Shown piece after piece: positions 42,214-52,020 of a DNA stretch of 64,000 nucleotides (its first letter is position 1; every line of letters starts with the position of its first letter). The position numbers and the translations under genes were made by a program. Where the stretch lies: assembly GCF_052156635.1 (NCBI RefSeq), contig NZ_JBQKUO010000001.1:868001-932000 (forward strand), given 5' to 3'. The notes under the pieces are model-generated. The model saw nothing but the letters and a program-made list of their open reading frames with translations. It was not told the origin of the DNA and did no database searches. The DNA is from Nitrospina sp052156635 (GTDB taxonomy: Bacteria; Nitrospinota; Nitrospinia; Nitrospinales; Nitrospinaceae).

Positions 42214-42861
42214 TCACACTTTTCCAAGAACGTCCATAGTCTCGCGATAGATCCTATAGAAGATTTCGTTGTCTGATATGCCTTTCCTCAATACCACGTC
42301 CAGTCTGTCCAGATCCTTTTCGTTGATCACCTGGTTGACGCTGTAGGCGAAGGCTTCCATGTTGTCCGTGGACTTGAATTCCTTCCCGACCAAAGAGATG
42401 AAGGTTTTCCGCCGCAGGCTCATGGGCATGTTCAATACATACTTGTAAAGGGCACTTTCTTCCAGACTTTCCCCTCCAAACTTTTCGTGAAACACGACCA
42501 CATGATAGTGAAAGAACTTCAGTTTGTGCGCGCCGTGCTCCGGTGACTTGGCCGTTTCCAGTTTGTAACCCAGTTCGGTGAGCACGTCGGCGAAAGCATC
42601 GTAATTCATCGGGTCCATGATGAGCGCGACCTTGTCACCCTCTTCATAAATGGGAGGGGCCTCATCCTCTTCGAAGGCTTCGTCGGTCACCAGCATCATG
42701 GCTTCCATGCCCTCTTCTTCCTCATCCTCCTGCTTCAGGTGCTGATCGACGCGGTTCTTCGTTTTGCACGCCGGGCAGGTGAGGTTGAACGCCTTGTCTT
42801 TGGGGACCTTTTCATCCGGAATGTTGATCGTCTTGCTGCACTGACTGCATGTGACCTGCAT
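42214..42861 (-). CDS. zinc-ribbon protein with a degenerate receiver-like domain
   Basis: 215 residues. N-terminal MJ0042-type zinc ribbon: CSQCSKTINIPD and CPACKTK (about 5-34). An acidic linker (EDEEEEGMEAMM) follows, then a domain (about 75-195) whose pattern resembles a response-regulator receiver: KVALIMDPMNYDAFADVLTE as strand 1 plus helix 1 and HYHVVVFHEKFGG as strand 3. The Asp that would be phosphorylated in strand 3 is replaced (VVFHE). It is therefore a candidate pseudo-receiver. It follows pilU-like by 28 bases and overlaps the cNMP gene region. GAGGAGAG precedes the ATG. I know no named family for the whole protein. Confidence 0.6.
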   Translation of the reverse strand: MQVTCSQCSKTINIPDEKVPKDKAFNLTCPACKTKNRVDQHLKQEDEEEEGMEAMMLVTDEAFEEDEAPPIYEEGDKVALIMDPMNYDAFADVLTELGYKLETAKSPEHGAHKLKFFHYHVVVFHEKFGGESLEESALYKYVLNMPMSLRRKTFISLVGKEFKSTDNMEAFAYSVNQVINEKDLDRLDVVLRKGISDNEIFYRIYRETMDVLGKV

Positions 42862-42889
42862 TCAGACTCTCCTCGGACGCATTGCCGCG

Positions 42890-44086
42890 TCACCTTCGCA
42901 TTTTTTTCTTTTTGGCAAACCCGGTTTCCTGATCGTAAGAATCGTCCAGGGCCAGCTCCTCGATGTCCGTCGTCGCCTCGCCCCTTTCGGACTTGATGGC
43001 GTCGATGCCGCGCGCCACGACGTTGCGCCGCGACGCATACGCGAGAGCGGTTTCCTGGGTGATGAGTTCTTCGCGATACAGCTTGATGATGTGCTGGTCG
43101 AATGTCCACATACCGTAGGCGTCACCCTCGCGGATGATGTCGTAATAGGTCTTTCCCTCTTCTTCCCCATTCAGGATGGTGTCCTTGATGCGCATGTTGT
43201 TGTTCATGATTTCGAGAAGCGCAATCCGTCCGCCGCCCGCTTTCGGCACCAGGCGCTGACTGATGACCCAGCGCACGGTATCCGCGAGACGGATGCGGAT
43301 CTGCTGTTCCTCTTCCTGCGAAAACATGCCGACGATGCGGTTGATGGTCTGCCCCGCGTCGACTGTATGCAGGGTGCTCATGACAAGGTGACCCGTCTCC
43401 GCGGCGCTCATGCCAATCTCCACGGTTTCGCGGTCGCGCATCTCACCCACCAGGATGACCTTCGGCGCCTGACGAAGGGCGGCACGCAGGCCCGTGGCGA
43501 AGTTGTTGAAATCGCCGCCCAGCTCCCGCTGGTTGAAAGTGGATTGCAAATGCGGGTGCACGAATTCCACCGGATCCTCCAGCGTGATGATGTGCACCGA
43601 TTTGTCGTGATTGATCTTGTTGAGCAGCGCCGCGAGGGTGGTCGATTTACCGGAACCGGTGGCCCCGGTGACCAGCACCATGCCGTTTTTCTCCTCCGCC
43701 GCCTTCGCAAACTGCGGCGGCAGTTTCAAATCCTCGATCGACGGAATCCGCGTTTCCAGTTTACGCAGGACGATGCTGTAGTTGCCGCGCTGGGAGAAAA
43801 TGTTGACGCGGAACCGCGCCTTGCCGGGAATGTAATACGAACAGTCGCAGGAGCCCTCGCGGAGAAGGATTTCGTTCAGCCGCCGGTCGGCGCCGATGAG
43901 GTTCAGCGCGAAGATTTCAGCCTGGAACGCCGTGATCTTCGGGATCGGCGGGTGCATGGGCACTTCCGTCAACTGGCCCGAGTTTTCCACCTGGAACGGT
44001 TTGCCCACGGTGATGTTGAGGTCGGAGATGTTTCCGAACGACTCCAGCATCGTTGTCAGAATGTGGTCGATTTCGGCTTTTCTCAT
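42890..44086 (-). CDS. pilU: PilT/PilU-family retraction ATPase
   Basis: 398 residues. Walker A GATGSGKST (about 141-149), Walker B LVGEMRD, His box MSTLHT. The N-terminal PAS-like half lacks the strict PilT start. The C-terminus is extended beyond PilT by about 40 residues and ends in a Lys/Arg cluster (KKKKMRR). Its place directly after pilT suggests a PilU role in twitching retraction, but the assignment to PilU rather than a second PilT is by position and divergence. AGGGGTG lies six bases before the ATG. Confidence 0.85.
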   Translation of the reverse strand: MRKAEIDHILTTMLESFGNISDLNITVGKPFQVENSGQLTEVPMHPPIPKITAFQAEIFALNLIGADRRLNEILLREGSCDCSYYIPGKARFRVNIFSQRGNYSIVLRKLETRIPSIEDLKLPPQFAKAAEEKNGMVLVTGATGSGKSTTLAALLNKINHDKSVHIITLEDPVEFVHPHLQSTFNQRELGGDFNNFATGLRAALRQAPKVILVGEMRDRETVEIGMSAAETGHLVMSTLHTVDAGQTINRIVGMFSQEEEQQIRIRLADTVRWVISQRLVPKAGGGRIALLEIMNNNMRIKDTILNGEEEGKTYYDIIREGDAYGMWTFDQHIIKLYREELITQETALAYASRRNVVARGIDAIKSERGEATTDIEELALDDSYDQETGFAKKKKMRR

Positions 44087-44108
44087 GGTTGCACCCCTGC
44101 AACGGACT

Positions 44109-45182
44109 TTAAATGAATTCCGGTGGTGTCTTCAGGTACTGAACGAACCGCTCTTTGACAATCGATTTGTCGTACGCGTCTTCCGGGCTGATTTTCTTTG
44201 CCTGCAACGCTTCCAGAATGGCGTCGTCCAGCGACTGCATGCCGTATTTTTTTCCGGTCTGGATGACGGAGGGAATCTGGAACGTCTTGCCCTCACGAAT
44301 CAGGTTCGAGGTCGCGGGCGTCACCACCAGCACTTCCAGCACCGCCAGACGGCCTTTCTTGTCCACGCGCTTGAACAGGTTCTGCGCGATGACGCCTTTC
44401 AAACTTTCGGAAAGTGTGGTGCGGATCTGCGCCTGCTGGTTGGCGGGAAACACGTCGATGACGCGGTCGACCGTCTTCGCCGCGCTCTGGGTATGCAGGG
44501 TACCGAACACGAGATGACCGGTGGAAGCGGCTTCCAGCGCCAGCTCGATGGTTTCCAGGTCCCGCATCTCACCCACGAGAATGATGTCCGGGTCTTCGCG
44601 CAGCGCACCCTTCAAGGCGGCTTTAAAACTTTTCGTGTGCACGCCCACCTCGCGGTGGTTCACCACACAGCTCGCGCTTTTGTGCACGAACTCGACGGGG
44701 TCTTCGACCGTGATGATGTGCGCTTTCTTGTTCTTGTTGACGTAGTCCATCATCGCCGCAAGGGTGGTGGACTTGCCGGAACCGGTGGGGCCGGTCACCA
44801 GCACCATGCCCTTGTGCAGCATGGCCAGCTTGGTGAGCACCGGCGGAAGGCCCAGCTGTTCCGCGGTCAGAATTTCACTGGGAATCTCGCGAAAGACGGC
44901 GCCGACGCCCCATTTCTGCTGGAAGTAGTTGGCGCGGTAACGGGCCAGGCCGGGAACTTCATAGGCGAAGTCGATGTCGCCGGTTTCTTCGAATACCTTG
45001 ATCTTGTCTTCAGGGGCGATTTCGTAGAGGATGGCTTTCAGTTCATCGTTTTCAAGAACCTTGTACTTCACGCGTTCCATGTCGCCATGAATACGCAGGA
45101 CCGGCTGGGACCCGGCCACCAGGTGCAGGTCGGAAGCTCCCTGCTCGTTCATCAGTTTGAAGAAAGCATCGATTTTGGCCAT
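44109..45182 (-). CDS. pilT: type IV pilus retraction ATPase PilT
   Basis: 357 residues of the hexameric retraction motor. The start MAKIDAFFKLMNEQGASDLH and Walker A GPTGSGKST (131-139) are standard. Asp and His boxes (DPDIILVGEMRD, FGTLHTQSAAKTVDR) and the conserved LVVTPATSNLIREG follow, with a C-terminal arm. In E. coli-type numbering it matches full length. It is one gene after the RodZ-like protein (3-base gap). Confidence 0.96.
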   Translation of the reverse strand: MAKIDAFFKLMNEQGASDLHLVAGSQPVLRIHGDMERVKYKVLENDELKAILYEIAPEDKIKVFEETGDIDFAYEVPGLARYRANYFQQKWGVGAVFREIPSEILTAEQLGLPPVLTKLAMLHKGMVLVTGPTGSGKSTTLAAMMDYVNKNKKAHIITVEDPVEFVHKSASCVVNHREVGVHTKSFKAALKGALREDPDIILVGEMRDLETIELALEAASTGHLVFGTLHTQSAAKTVDRVIDVFPANQQAQIRTTLSESLKGVIAQNLFKRVDKKGRLAVLEVLVVTPATSNLIREGKTFQIPSVIQTGKKYGMQSLDDAILEALQAKKISPEDAYDKSIVKERFVQYLKTPPEFI

Positions 45183-45185
45183 AGG

Positions 45186-46154
45186 TCACTCTACCAGTTC
45201 GGCTTTGAATACGAAGTCGAGGACCACGTTCTGCGTCCCCGGCAGTTCAAACTTCTTCCCGTTCAAAAAAAATTCCGACCCATTCCGGTTTCCGATATCC
45301 GCCAGGATCTGGTTCTCCGCTTGCAATACGATACGCTCGCCGGGTTGCAGAGTGAAATCTTTTTCTTTTTCCTCATCCACGATCATGTGGAACCAGGCTT
45401 TTTCGCTGGCGCGGATTTCCAGAGAAAAAGCGCCGGAATGGCTTGAACCCGGTGTGTTCAATGAGCTTCGGTCTGTCGGAACTAATTGATCTTGCAGGTC
45501 GTTTATTATACCACCATTTTCCGATTCCGAAATCTTATTTTCCCCGGCGGCGGCATCCAGGTCGTTCTTGGGACCGGTCAGGGAGGTGGTTTTTGCCTCG
45601 GTGGTCTCCATTCCCGAGCCGGGAGGCGGAGGGGCTTCCCCTCCCTGGGGAGGCGGACCGGGCTGCGGACCCGAGCCCATGGTCGGTTCGGATTCCGTGT
45701 GGACCGGAGGGGTCGTTTCCTGTTTCATTTCAGGTGGGGGGACGGTCGCTTCCGGCACGGAGGGCGGGGAAGACTGGAAAGTGACCCACACCAGCCAGCC
45801 CACCAGAACCAGTCCAACCACAAACCCAACCAGCTTCATCTGCGTCTGCCAGAAAGATTTTTTCTGCTCACGCTGGACGACTTCCTTCAGCGACTGTTCG
45901 CGCACTTCCCGCCGGTCCTTGCCGATGCGTTCGTCATAGGCGGTCAATAGCTCGTTGGCATCCACACCCAGCGCTTCCCCATAACCGCGGATGTACCCCT
46001 TGATGAACACCTCTGCCGGAAGGTCGTCGTAACGGTCTTCTTCCAGGGCTTCCAGGTGGCGCGTGGGAATGCGGGTGGAGTTGGCGATGTCGTCCAGGGT
46101 GACGCTCCGCAACTCCCGCTGGTGCTTCAGATATTGGCCGAAACTGTCTTCCAT
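45186..46154 (-). CDS. RodZ-like helix-turn-helix membrane protein
   Basis: 322 residues. An N-terminal HTH (about 5-75: LDDIANSTRIPTRHLEALEE, then FIKGYIRGYGEALGV) is followed by a basic juxtamembrane part and one helix (about 105-125, LVGFVVGLVLVGWLVWVTF). A Pro/Thr/Gln-rich periplasmic linker and a C-terminal DUF4115-type beta domain (LEIRASEKAWFHMIVD) complete it. This is the RodZ architecture, which in rods links MreB to the wall. The location between a PilF-like lipoprotein and pilT, with no mre genes nearby, leaves its role open: cell shape or pilus placement. Confidence 0.82.
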   Translation of the reverse strand: MEDSFGQYLKHQRELRSVTLDDIANSTRIPTRHLEALEEDRYDDLPAEVFIKGYIRGYGEALGVDANELLTAYDERIGKDRREVREQSLKEVVQREQKKSFWQTQMKLVGFVVGLVLVGWLVWVTFQSSPPSVPEATVPPPEMKQETTPPVHTESEPTMGSGPQPGPPPQGGEAPPPPGSGMETTEAKTTSLTGPKNDLDAAAGENKISESENGGIINDLQDQLVPTDRSSLNTPGSSHSGAFSLEIRASEKAWFHMIVDEEKEKDFTLQPGERIVLQAENQILADIGNRNGSEFFLNGKKFELPGTQNVVLDFVFKAELVE

Positions 46155-46155
46155 A

Positions 46156-46950
46156 CTATTTCTTGGGCGAAACCTTCATGCGGTTCAACATGGATTTGGC
46201 AGTGCGGGCGTTCTCACTCAACGGCTGGAGATTGATCGCCTCCTGAAGGTGGGGACGGGCGCGCAGGTAATCCCCTTCGTCAAACAGCAGCTGACCCAGT
46301 TCAAAGTGCGCGCGGGCGGATTCCGGATTCAATTCCACCGCCTTCTGAAAACTTTTGTAGGCCAGCTCGTACTGCTCCGCCTTTTTGTAGGCAAGAGCCA
46401 GGTTGATGCGAATCTGGTCACTGTCCTTGATGTCCAGCGCTATTTGCCAGGTGCGTTCCGCCTCATTGTACTGCCCGTTTTTGTAATAGCTGAAAGCCAG
46501 CCAGTTGTAGAGCTGTTGCGGGTTCAGTACCTTCTTCGCGTCCAGTGATTTTTTAAGGTGCACAATGGCACGATCCCATCTCTCCGTTTCCATGTACAAC
46601 CGCCCCAAATACTGGTACGCCTGCATGTATTCGGAATCCAGCCGGATGGCTCGCAGGAAGGATTTTTCGGCGCGTGGATACTGCCGGTCCTTGAAGTACG
46701 CCGCACCCAGGGCAACGCGGTAAAACGGATCGTCGGGAACCTCCTTGATGATCTCGACCAGTTCCTGATAATACTTGTCCCGCATGTTGAGGGTGTTGTA
46801 TTTCTGCGCGTCGTTGTAGCGTTTGCGGGCATCCAGTTTTTCCCGTGGCGTGATCGAGGAGGCGCATCCGGCAAACCCGATTATAAAAACCAGCGCAAGC
46901 ACTCCAAACCAACCCGCCCTTGACCGAGGAACCGGAACTGAATCTGTCAT
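46156..46950 (-). CDS. PilF/PilW-like TPR lipoprotein
   Basis: 264 residues. The signal ends in IIGFAGCASS, a lipobox. At least five TPR units follow (for example DDPFYRVALGAAYFKDRQYP and AYKSFQKAVELNPESARAHF), spanning about 55-250. In type IV pilus systems PilF/PilW is an outer-membrane lipoprotein that helps assemble the PilQ secretin. A sigma-70 promoter (46993-47021) lies just upstream, so this gene probably starts the operon. The gap to the next gene is one base. Confidence 0.85.
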   Translation of the reverse strand: MTDSVPVPRSRAGWFGVLALVFIIGFAGCASSITPREKLDARKRYNDAQKYNTLNMRDKYYQELVEIIKEVPDDPFYRVALGAAYFKDRQYPRAEKSFLRAIRLDSEYMQAYQYLGRLYMETERWDRAIVHLKKSLDAKKVLNPQQLYNWLAFSYYKNGQYNEAERTWQIALDIKDSDQIRINLALAYKKAEQYELAYKSFQKAVELNPESARAHFELGQLLFDEGDYLRARPHLQEAINLQPLSENARTAKSMLNRMKVSPKK

Positions 46951-46992
46951 GATTTTCTATGGGTAAATGGTTGAATTTTTTAGAATTAGTAA

Positions 46993-47021
46993 ATTATAAC
47001 AAAAGGCGGGGCGTTGCACAA
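46993..47021 (-). promoter_or_regulatory. Sigma-70 promoter of the pilF-like to SUMF operon
   Basis: Minus strand: -35 TTGTGC (47016-47021), a 17-base spacer and a perfect -10 TATAAT (46993-46998). The -10 lies about 43 bases before the ATG. Confidence 0.75.
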
Positions 47022-47101
47022 CAAGGGAAGCGGACGGACCTGAAATCCCGTTTTTCAGGGATTTTGTGGTTCACGCAATGGATTTAAAAAAAGACGGGAA
47101 T

Positions 47102-47130
47102 AAAAAACCCTCCCCTGAATCAGGGGAGGG
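47102..47130 (-). terminator. Terminator after hpnH
   Basis: Minus strand: CCCTCCCCTGA-TTCAGGGGAGGG, a perfect stem, followed by TTTTTTA. It separates hpnH from the next operon promoter. Confidence 0.9.
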
Positions 47131-47203
47131 TTGCAATTACCGGTAAACTTTCGGAACGGGGCCACCGGGCAGTACCCATCTGCCTGTCCACGTACGTGGT
47201 GGA

Positions 47204-48211
<1,008 letters not shown>

Positions 48212-48352
48212 ATATTAATGTCCACTCTTTATAAATGCGGTTGAGAATCACGCAGGATGGGCCGTCCGGTTGAAAATTGTGGGGAGACCGGAATCCGGCT
48301 TGCGCTCGGCCTGTAACTTGTTAAAATTCAAATAACAATTGAGGCGACCCAT

Positions 48353-48382
48353 ATTATATAAGCAAGCCGCTCCCGGTTTCAA
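48353..48382 (-). promoter_or_regulatory. Sigma-70 promoter of hpnH
   Basis: Minus strand: -35 TTGAAA (48377-48382), 18-base spacer, -10 TATAAT (48353-48358). It leaves a leader of about 135 bases before hpnH, in which I see no recognised riboswitch. Confidence 0.7.
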
Positions 48383-48502
48383 AAATAATTTGGGCGAAGG
48401 CCTCATTCTAATCCAGGCAACCCGCTCCGGGACCCCCGCCCCAACAGGGCGGCGGACCGCACACCGCCGGGCCCGCTTCTTCCCAATGTCGAGGACCCCG
48501 TT

Positions 48503-48700
48503 TTGAGAAAAGTCGCCGCCCTTCTCAGCATTGCCGTCATCATCCTAATCATTGATGGAACAATGACTTACGACTTCTTCGACCTGGAGAACAAGAGCTT
48601 CGACTTCTGGCTGGCGGCGGGGCTGACGGTCGTCATTTTCATCGTCCTCTGGTTCGCCGAAACCTCCCAGCGCCCCAACAAGCCGGGCAACGGAAACTGA
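48503..48700 (+). CDS. small two-helix membrane protein
   Basis: 65 residues from a TTG start at 48503 with GAGGA seven bases upstream. Two hydrophobic segments (AALLSIAVIILIIDGTM and WLAAGLTVVIFIVLWF) are separated by the acidic YDFFDLENKSFDF, with a polar tail. No family is recognised. The intact Shine-Dalgarno and helix pattern support it, but a TTG start in a 65-residue frame leaves doubt. It is divergent from hpnH and convergent with the U32 gene. Confidence 0.55.
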   Translation: MRKVAALLSIAVIILIIDGTMTYDFFDLENKSFDFWLAAGLTVVIFIVLWFAETSQRPNKPGNGN

Positions 48701-48794
48701 TCCCGCACCCGTTTTCCCGCGTACTGGGTGAGGGGGAGTCGCAACCCAACCGTTTCCCTTACAGAAAACCGGCTGCAACCTCGGCGTGGGGTGA

Positions 48795-50174
48795 TTATTG
48801 CGTATGCAGGGAGAAAGCGTCCGCCGCCTGCTGGGTGACAACACGGCTGAGCAGAGCGTAGGGCTCGACGGTCTGGTCGGTGGCGATCCACACCTTTCCC
48901 GCGCCGCCGTGCGCGACGTTCACCGCTTCGCCTTTCGCGTTCTCGATGGCGGCGATGTGGAAGTAACTCTGCCGCGCGGGGGAGATGTACTCGACGCGGT
49001 CACCCACTTCAATCCGGTTTTTCACTTCCACTTCCATCCAGCCGGGACGCGCATCCACCACCTGCCCGGCGAACACCTGCGGCAGGTCGGTTTCCTGCGC
49101 CGAATCGAACCGTTCGGTCTGGTGATCCGACCGCGGCACAAGAAACGCCGAGGTGAAGCCACGGTTGGCGGTCTTGTTGATCTCGTCGATGAGTTTGGGA
49201 TCGAATCCCTTGCCGCGCGCGAGGTCGTCGATGGCGCGGCGGTAACTGCGCACCACCATCGACAGATAGTAGATGGTCTTGGTGCGGCCTTCAATTTTGA
49301 ACGAACACACGCCCGCGTCATGAATCGGTTTCAGGTACTCGATGGCGCGCAGGTCTTTCGAGTTCATGATGTAAGTGCCGTGCTCGTCTTCGTCAATGGG
49401 CATCAGCTCGCCCGGCCGTTCGCGCTCTTCCAGGAAATACTCACCATTCAGGATTTCCGGCTGGTGCGTGCTCTGCACGGGCGCCGACTCGTGCGGCTGC
49501 TGGTGCACGTTGTACTCCCAGCGGCAACTGTTGGTGCAGGTGCCCTGGTTGGCGTCGCGGTGGTTGAAATAATTCGACAGCAGGCACCGGCCCGAATAGG
49601 CAATACAAATTGCGCCGTGCACGAACGACTCCAGCTCCATCCCCGGCACCTTGGCGTGAATCTCGGCGATCTCCGGCAAAGACAACTCTCGTGACAGGAT
49701 GATGCGGCTCACTCCCTCGTCGTACCAGAACTGCACCGACTCGTAGTTGATGGTGTTGGTCTGCACCGACAGGTGCACCGGCACGTGCGGGAACTCACGG
49801 CGGGCGAAGCGGATCATCCCCGGATCGGCCATGATGAAGGCGTCGGGCTGCGCCTCGGCGTAAAACGCCAGCGACTGCTTGAACGAATCGATCTTGCGGT
49901 TGGGCGGCAGGATGTTGGCGGTGATGTAAATCTTCCGCCCCATCCGGTGCGTGCGCTCGATGGCCTCTTTCAGCGTCGCGTCCTTGAACGGATTTTCGCG
50001 GGCGCGCAGCGAGAACCGCGGAATGCCCGCATAGACCGCATCGGCGCCGTAGGCCAGCGCGTAATCGAGCTTCTCCGGGCTGCCCGCAGGGGCCAGCAAT
50101 TCCGGCACTCGCGTACCGGAGGAGGAAACGGAACCGTTCCCGGCCACAGTCTGTTTGTCGTCGGCGTTGTTCAT
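48795..50174 (-). CDS. peptidase U32 family protein (TrhP/YegQ-like)
   Basis: 459 residues. U32 signature: GAICIAYSGRCLLSNYFNHR with SCRWEY, plus early LLAPAGSPEKLDYALAYGAD. SKDLRAIEYL and FKIEGRTKTIYY follow, and the C-terminal beta domain (VFAGQVVDARPGWMEVEV) is that of the long YegQ/TrhP group, which hydroxylates tRNA uridine-34 rather than acting as a protease. The length matches TrhP (about 453). The paired U32 Cys residues for an iron-sulfur cluster are visible (C in IAYSGRC, QGTCTNSC). The ATG lacks a clear Shine-Dalgarno. Confidence 0.88.
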   Translation of the reverse strand: MNNADDKQTVAGNGSVSSSGTRVPELLAPAGSPEKLDYALAYGADAVYAGIPRFSLRARENPFKDATLKEAIERTHRMGRKIYITANILPPNRKIDSFKQSLAFYAEAQPDAFIMADPGMIRFARREFPHVPVHLSVQTNTINYESVQFWYDEGVSRIILSRELSLPEIAEIHAKVPGMELESFVHGAICIAYSGRCLLSNYFNHRDANQGTCTNSCRWEYNVHQQPHESAPVQSTHQPEILNGEYFLEERERPGELMPIDEDEHGTYIMNSKDLRAIEYLKPIHDAGVCSFKIEGRTKTIYYLSMVVRSYRRAIDDLARGKGFDPKLIDEINKTANRGFTSAFLVPRSDHQTERFDSAQETDLPQVFAGQVVDARPGWMEVEVKNRIEVGDRVEYISPARQSYFHIAAIENAKGEAVNVAHGGAGKVWIATDQTVEPYALLSRVVTQQAADAFSLHTQ

Positions 50175-50282
50175 GATGGTTGATTATATATAAAGGAACG
50201 CTTCCGCGAAAGTCCAACAACTGTTTTTCATGCAAGAAGTTGCTCTGGCCGGACTTTTTATTAAGAAATGGGGGATAACCGG

Positions 50283-50323
50283 CCCCCCCTTCTCCGAAGG
50301 GGGCTGGGGGGCTTTTTCCTTCT
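50283..50323 (+). repeat. Hairpin repeat, same family as 35102-35142
   Basis: CCCCCTTCTCCGAAG with GGGGCTGGGGGG and CTTTTTCC. Nearly the same block occurs 15 kb away, and the T-run follows on the plus strand. Confidence 0.6.
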
Positions 50324-50349
50324 TCTTTATCGGTGCTTTCTTCTTGGAC

Positions 50350-50400
50350 ACTTCCCCTCCTTCGCAAGGAGGGGAATGAGGGGAGGTTACCGATGACCCC
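50350..50400. repeat. CCCCTCC-type palindromic repeat
   Basis: Contains CTTCCCCTCCTTCGCAAGGA with GGGGAATGAGGGGAGG, an inverted element related in style to the block at 35236-35268. The 290-base gap between the U32 and nuclease genes otherwise shows no gene. Confidence 0.45.
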
Positions 50401-50463
50401 TCCCTTGATCTCCCTCCCAGGGAACTCTGTGTTCATCTGTGTGTATCGGTGGTTGGATTGGCT

Positions 50464-51147
50464 TCAGGAGGGGCAATGGCGGGCGGGCCGGTAGCCCAGC
50501 TCCTGGGCCTGTTTCCGGGTCTGGAAAATGACGGGTTTCCTGATCCGCACGGCGCGCGAATACCCCCGGCATGCGGGCCACTGGTAGGTGCGGCTCCGGG
50601 GATCGCCTATGATCCCGTAATGCAGGACGCGGTCGTAATCCATCTCCGCCTGGCTCCACGGCGCGTCGGGAATGACCTTCTCGCGGCGGTGCTCCCACGG
50701 CGGGACGGGTTCCACCTGCATCCACAGCCCCAGGCTGTGGGCGAAGGCGTGGTGCTCCAGCGTGGTCAGGCGCTCGTCGGGATCGGGTGTGGCGCGGTAA
50801 TGCCAGCCGTAGCCCTGGGCGATGACCTCGTCATTCACCACCCGGCCTCCCGCCAGCACAGCGCGGCCCACGTGCCAGCCGTCCTTGTCCACGAAGGAGA
50901 CGTCGACGCGGATGGCGCGGTGCCGGATCAATTCGTCCAGGTAATCGAACGCCTGCCTGCCGAACGGCTGGCCCGGCTCCGGTGCGTCCACTTCTTCCAA
51001 TCGCACCTTGTATCGTTTATTCTCGACCTCGAGGGCGAAGGCGTCGCCGGAGAGGATCTCCACCGCATGCCCGACCAGGATTTTTTCCGGCGAGCCCAGC
51101 GCCGCCGTCAGCAACGCCACCCCCACCGCGAGTTTTAGGAAATGCAT
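50464..51147 (-). CDS. secreted SNase-like (thermonuclease fold) protein
   Basis: 227 residues. Short signal-like N-terminus (FLKLAVGVALLTAALG). An SNase/TNase domain (about 22-150): GDAFALEVENKRYKVRLEEV, DAPEPGQPFGRQAFDYLDEL and VDKDGWHVGRAVL, where the third Arg/Glu set is only partly kept. The last 60 residues (IGDPRSRTYQWPACRGYSRA, ending YRPARHC) look like an Ada-type metal-binding appendage that has lost some Cys. It may act on nucleic acid outside the cytoplasm. A TATAAT box lies just before the ATG, with no good -35. Confidence 0.72.
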   Translation of the reverse strand: MHFLKLAVGVALLTAALGSPEKILVGHAVEILSGDAFALEVENKRYKVRLEEVDAPEPGQPFGRQAFDYLDELIRHRAIRVDVSFVDKDGWHVGRAVLAGGRVVNDEVIAQGYGWHYRATPDPDERLTTLEHHAFAHSLGLWMQVEPVPPWEHRREKVIPDAPWSQAEMDYDRVLHYGIIGDPRSRTYQWPACRGYSRAVRIRKPVIFQTRKQAQELGYRPARHCPS

Positions 51148-51243
51148 ACCTTATTATATCGGACAGACGGGGAAATTCCTGGGTCCCATGCCAATAAAGT
51201 GGTTCTATTGAATGCGATTACAGAGGTATCGATTTAAATAACC

Positions 51244-51981
51244 ATGAAGCGGAAAACCAAACAGTCGGTACGGCAGGAGGTGTGGTCGGAGATGACAAAC
51301 GAGAAGGTCGCGCGCTTTCCGTTTCCCATCAAGGGCCGCATCCCGAACTTCAAAGGAGCCGAAGCCGCGGTCGAACGCCTGCGCACACTGCCCTGCTATC
51401 AAAAGGCGAAAACCCTCAAGTGCAATCCCGATTCTCCCCAGCGGCCCCTGCGCCAGGCGGCGCTTGAGGACGGTAAAACCGTATTCATGGCGGTGCCGCG
51501 CCTGAGAAAAGAAAAATGTTTTCTGAAACTCGATCCCGCAAAGATCGATCCGCGCAACTTCAAAAAAGCGGCGAGCATATCGGGATCGGAACAGTTCGGC
51601 GTGCCCGTCACGCCGCAGGAGATGCCGGCGATCGACCTCATCAGCGCGGGGTCGGTGGCGGTACGCAGAAACGGCACGCGCATCGGCAAGGGTGGGGGCT
51701 ACTCGGACCTCGAGTTCGGCATCGCCACGGACCTCAAACTCATCACGAAAAAGACTGTCATCGTCACCACCGTGCACGACCTGCAGCTGGTGGATGCGGA
51801 ATGGGAGGTCATGCCTTACGACATTCCGCTCGACTGGATCCTCACTCCGACGCAATCCATTGAATGTAAAAACAAACACGCCAGGCCGAAGGGCGTGTTG
51901 CGGGACCACCTCGACCCCGCCATGCAACGCGACATCCCCATTCTGGAGAGACTTATTGGACCTTTCCCGCAAAGGGAGTAA
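51244..51981 (+). CDS. 5-formyltetrahydrofolate cyclo-ligase-like protein
   Basis: 245 residues of the COG0212 fold. The nucleotide/folate motif RIGKGGGYSDLEFGI (about 146-160) matches the MTHFS family glycine-rich loop. The N-terminal half (FPIKGRIPNFKGAEAAVERL) is like the longer MTHFSD-type group rather than the short true enzyme, so folate activity is uncertain. It lies 39 bases before hydB on the same strand and may be the first gene of the hydrogenase operon. Confidence 0.78.
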   Translation: MKRKTKQSVRQEVWSEMTNEKVARFPFPIKGRIPNFKGAEAAVERLRTLPCYQKAKTLKCNPDSPQRPLRQAALEDGKTVFMAVPRLRKEKCFLKLDPAKIDPRNFKKAASISGSEQFGVPVTPQEMPAIDLISAGSVAVRRNGTRIGKGGGYSDLEFGIATDLKLITKKTVIVTTVHDLQLVDAEWEVMPYDIPLDWILTPTQSIECKNKHARPKGVLRDHLDPAMQRDIPILERLIGPFPQRE

Positions 51982-52020
51982 ACTACAGGTATCCGACCCA
52001 CCATTCGAAAGGTACGGGTT

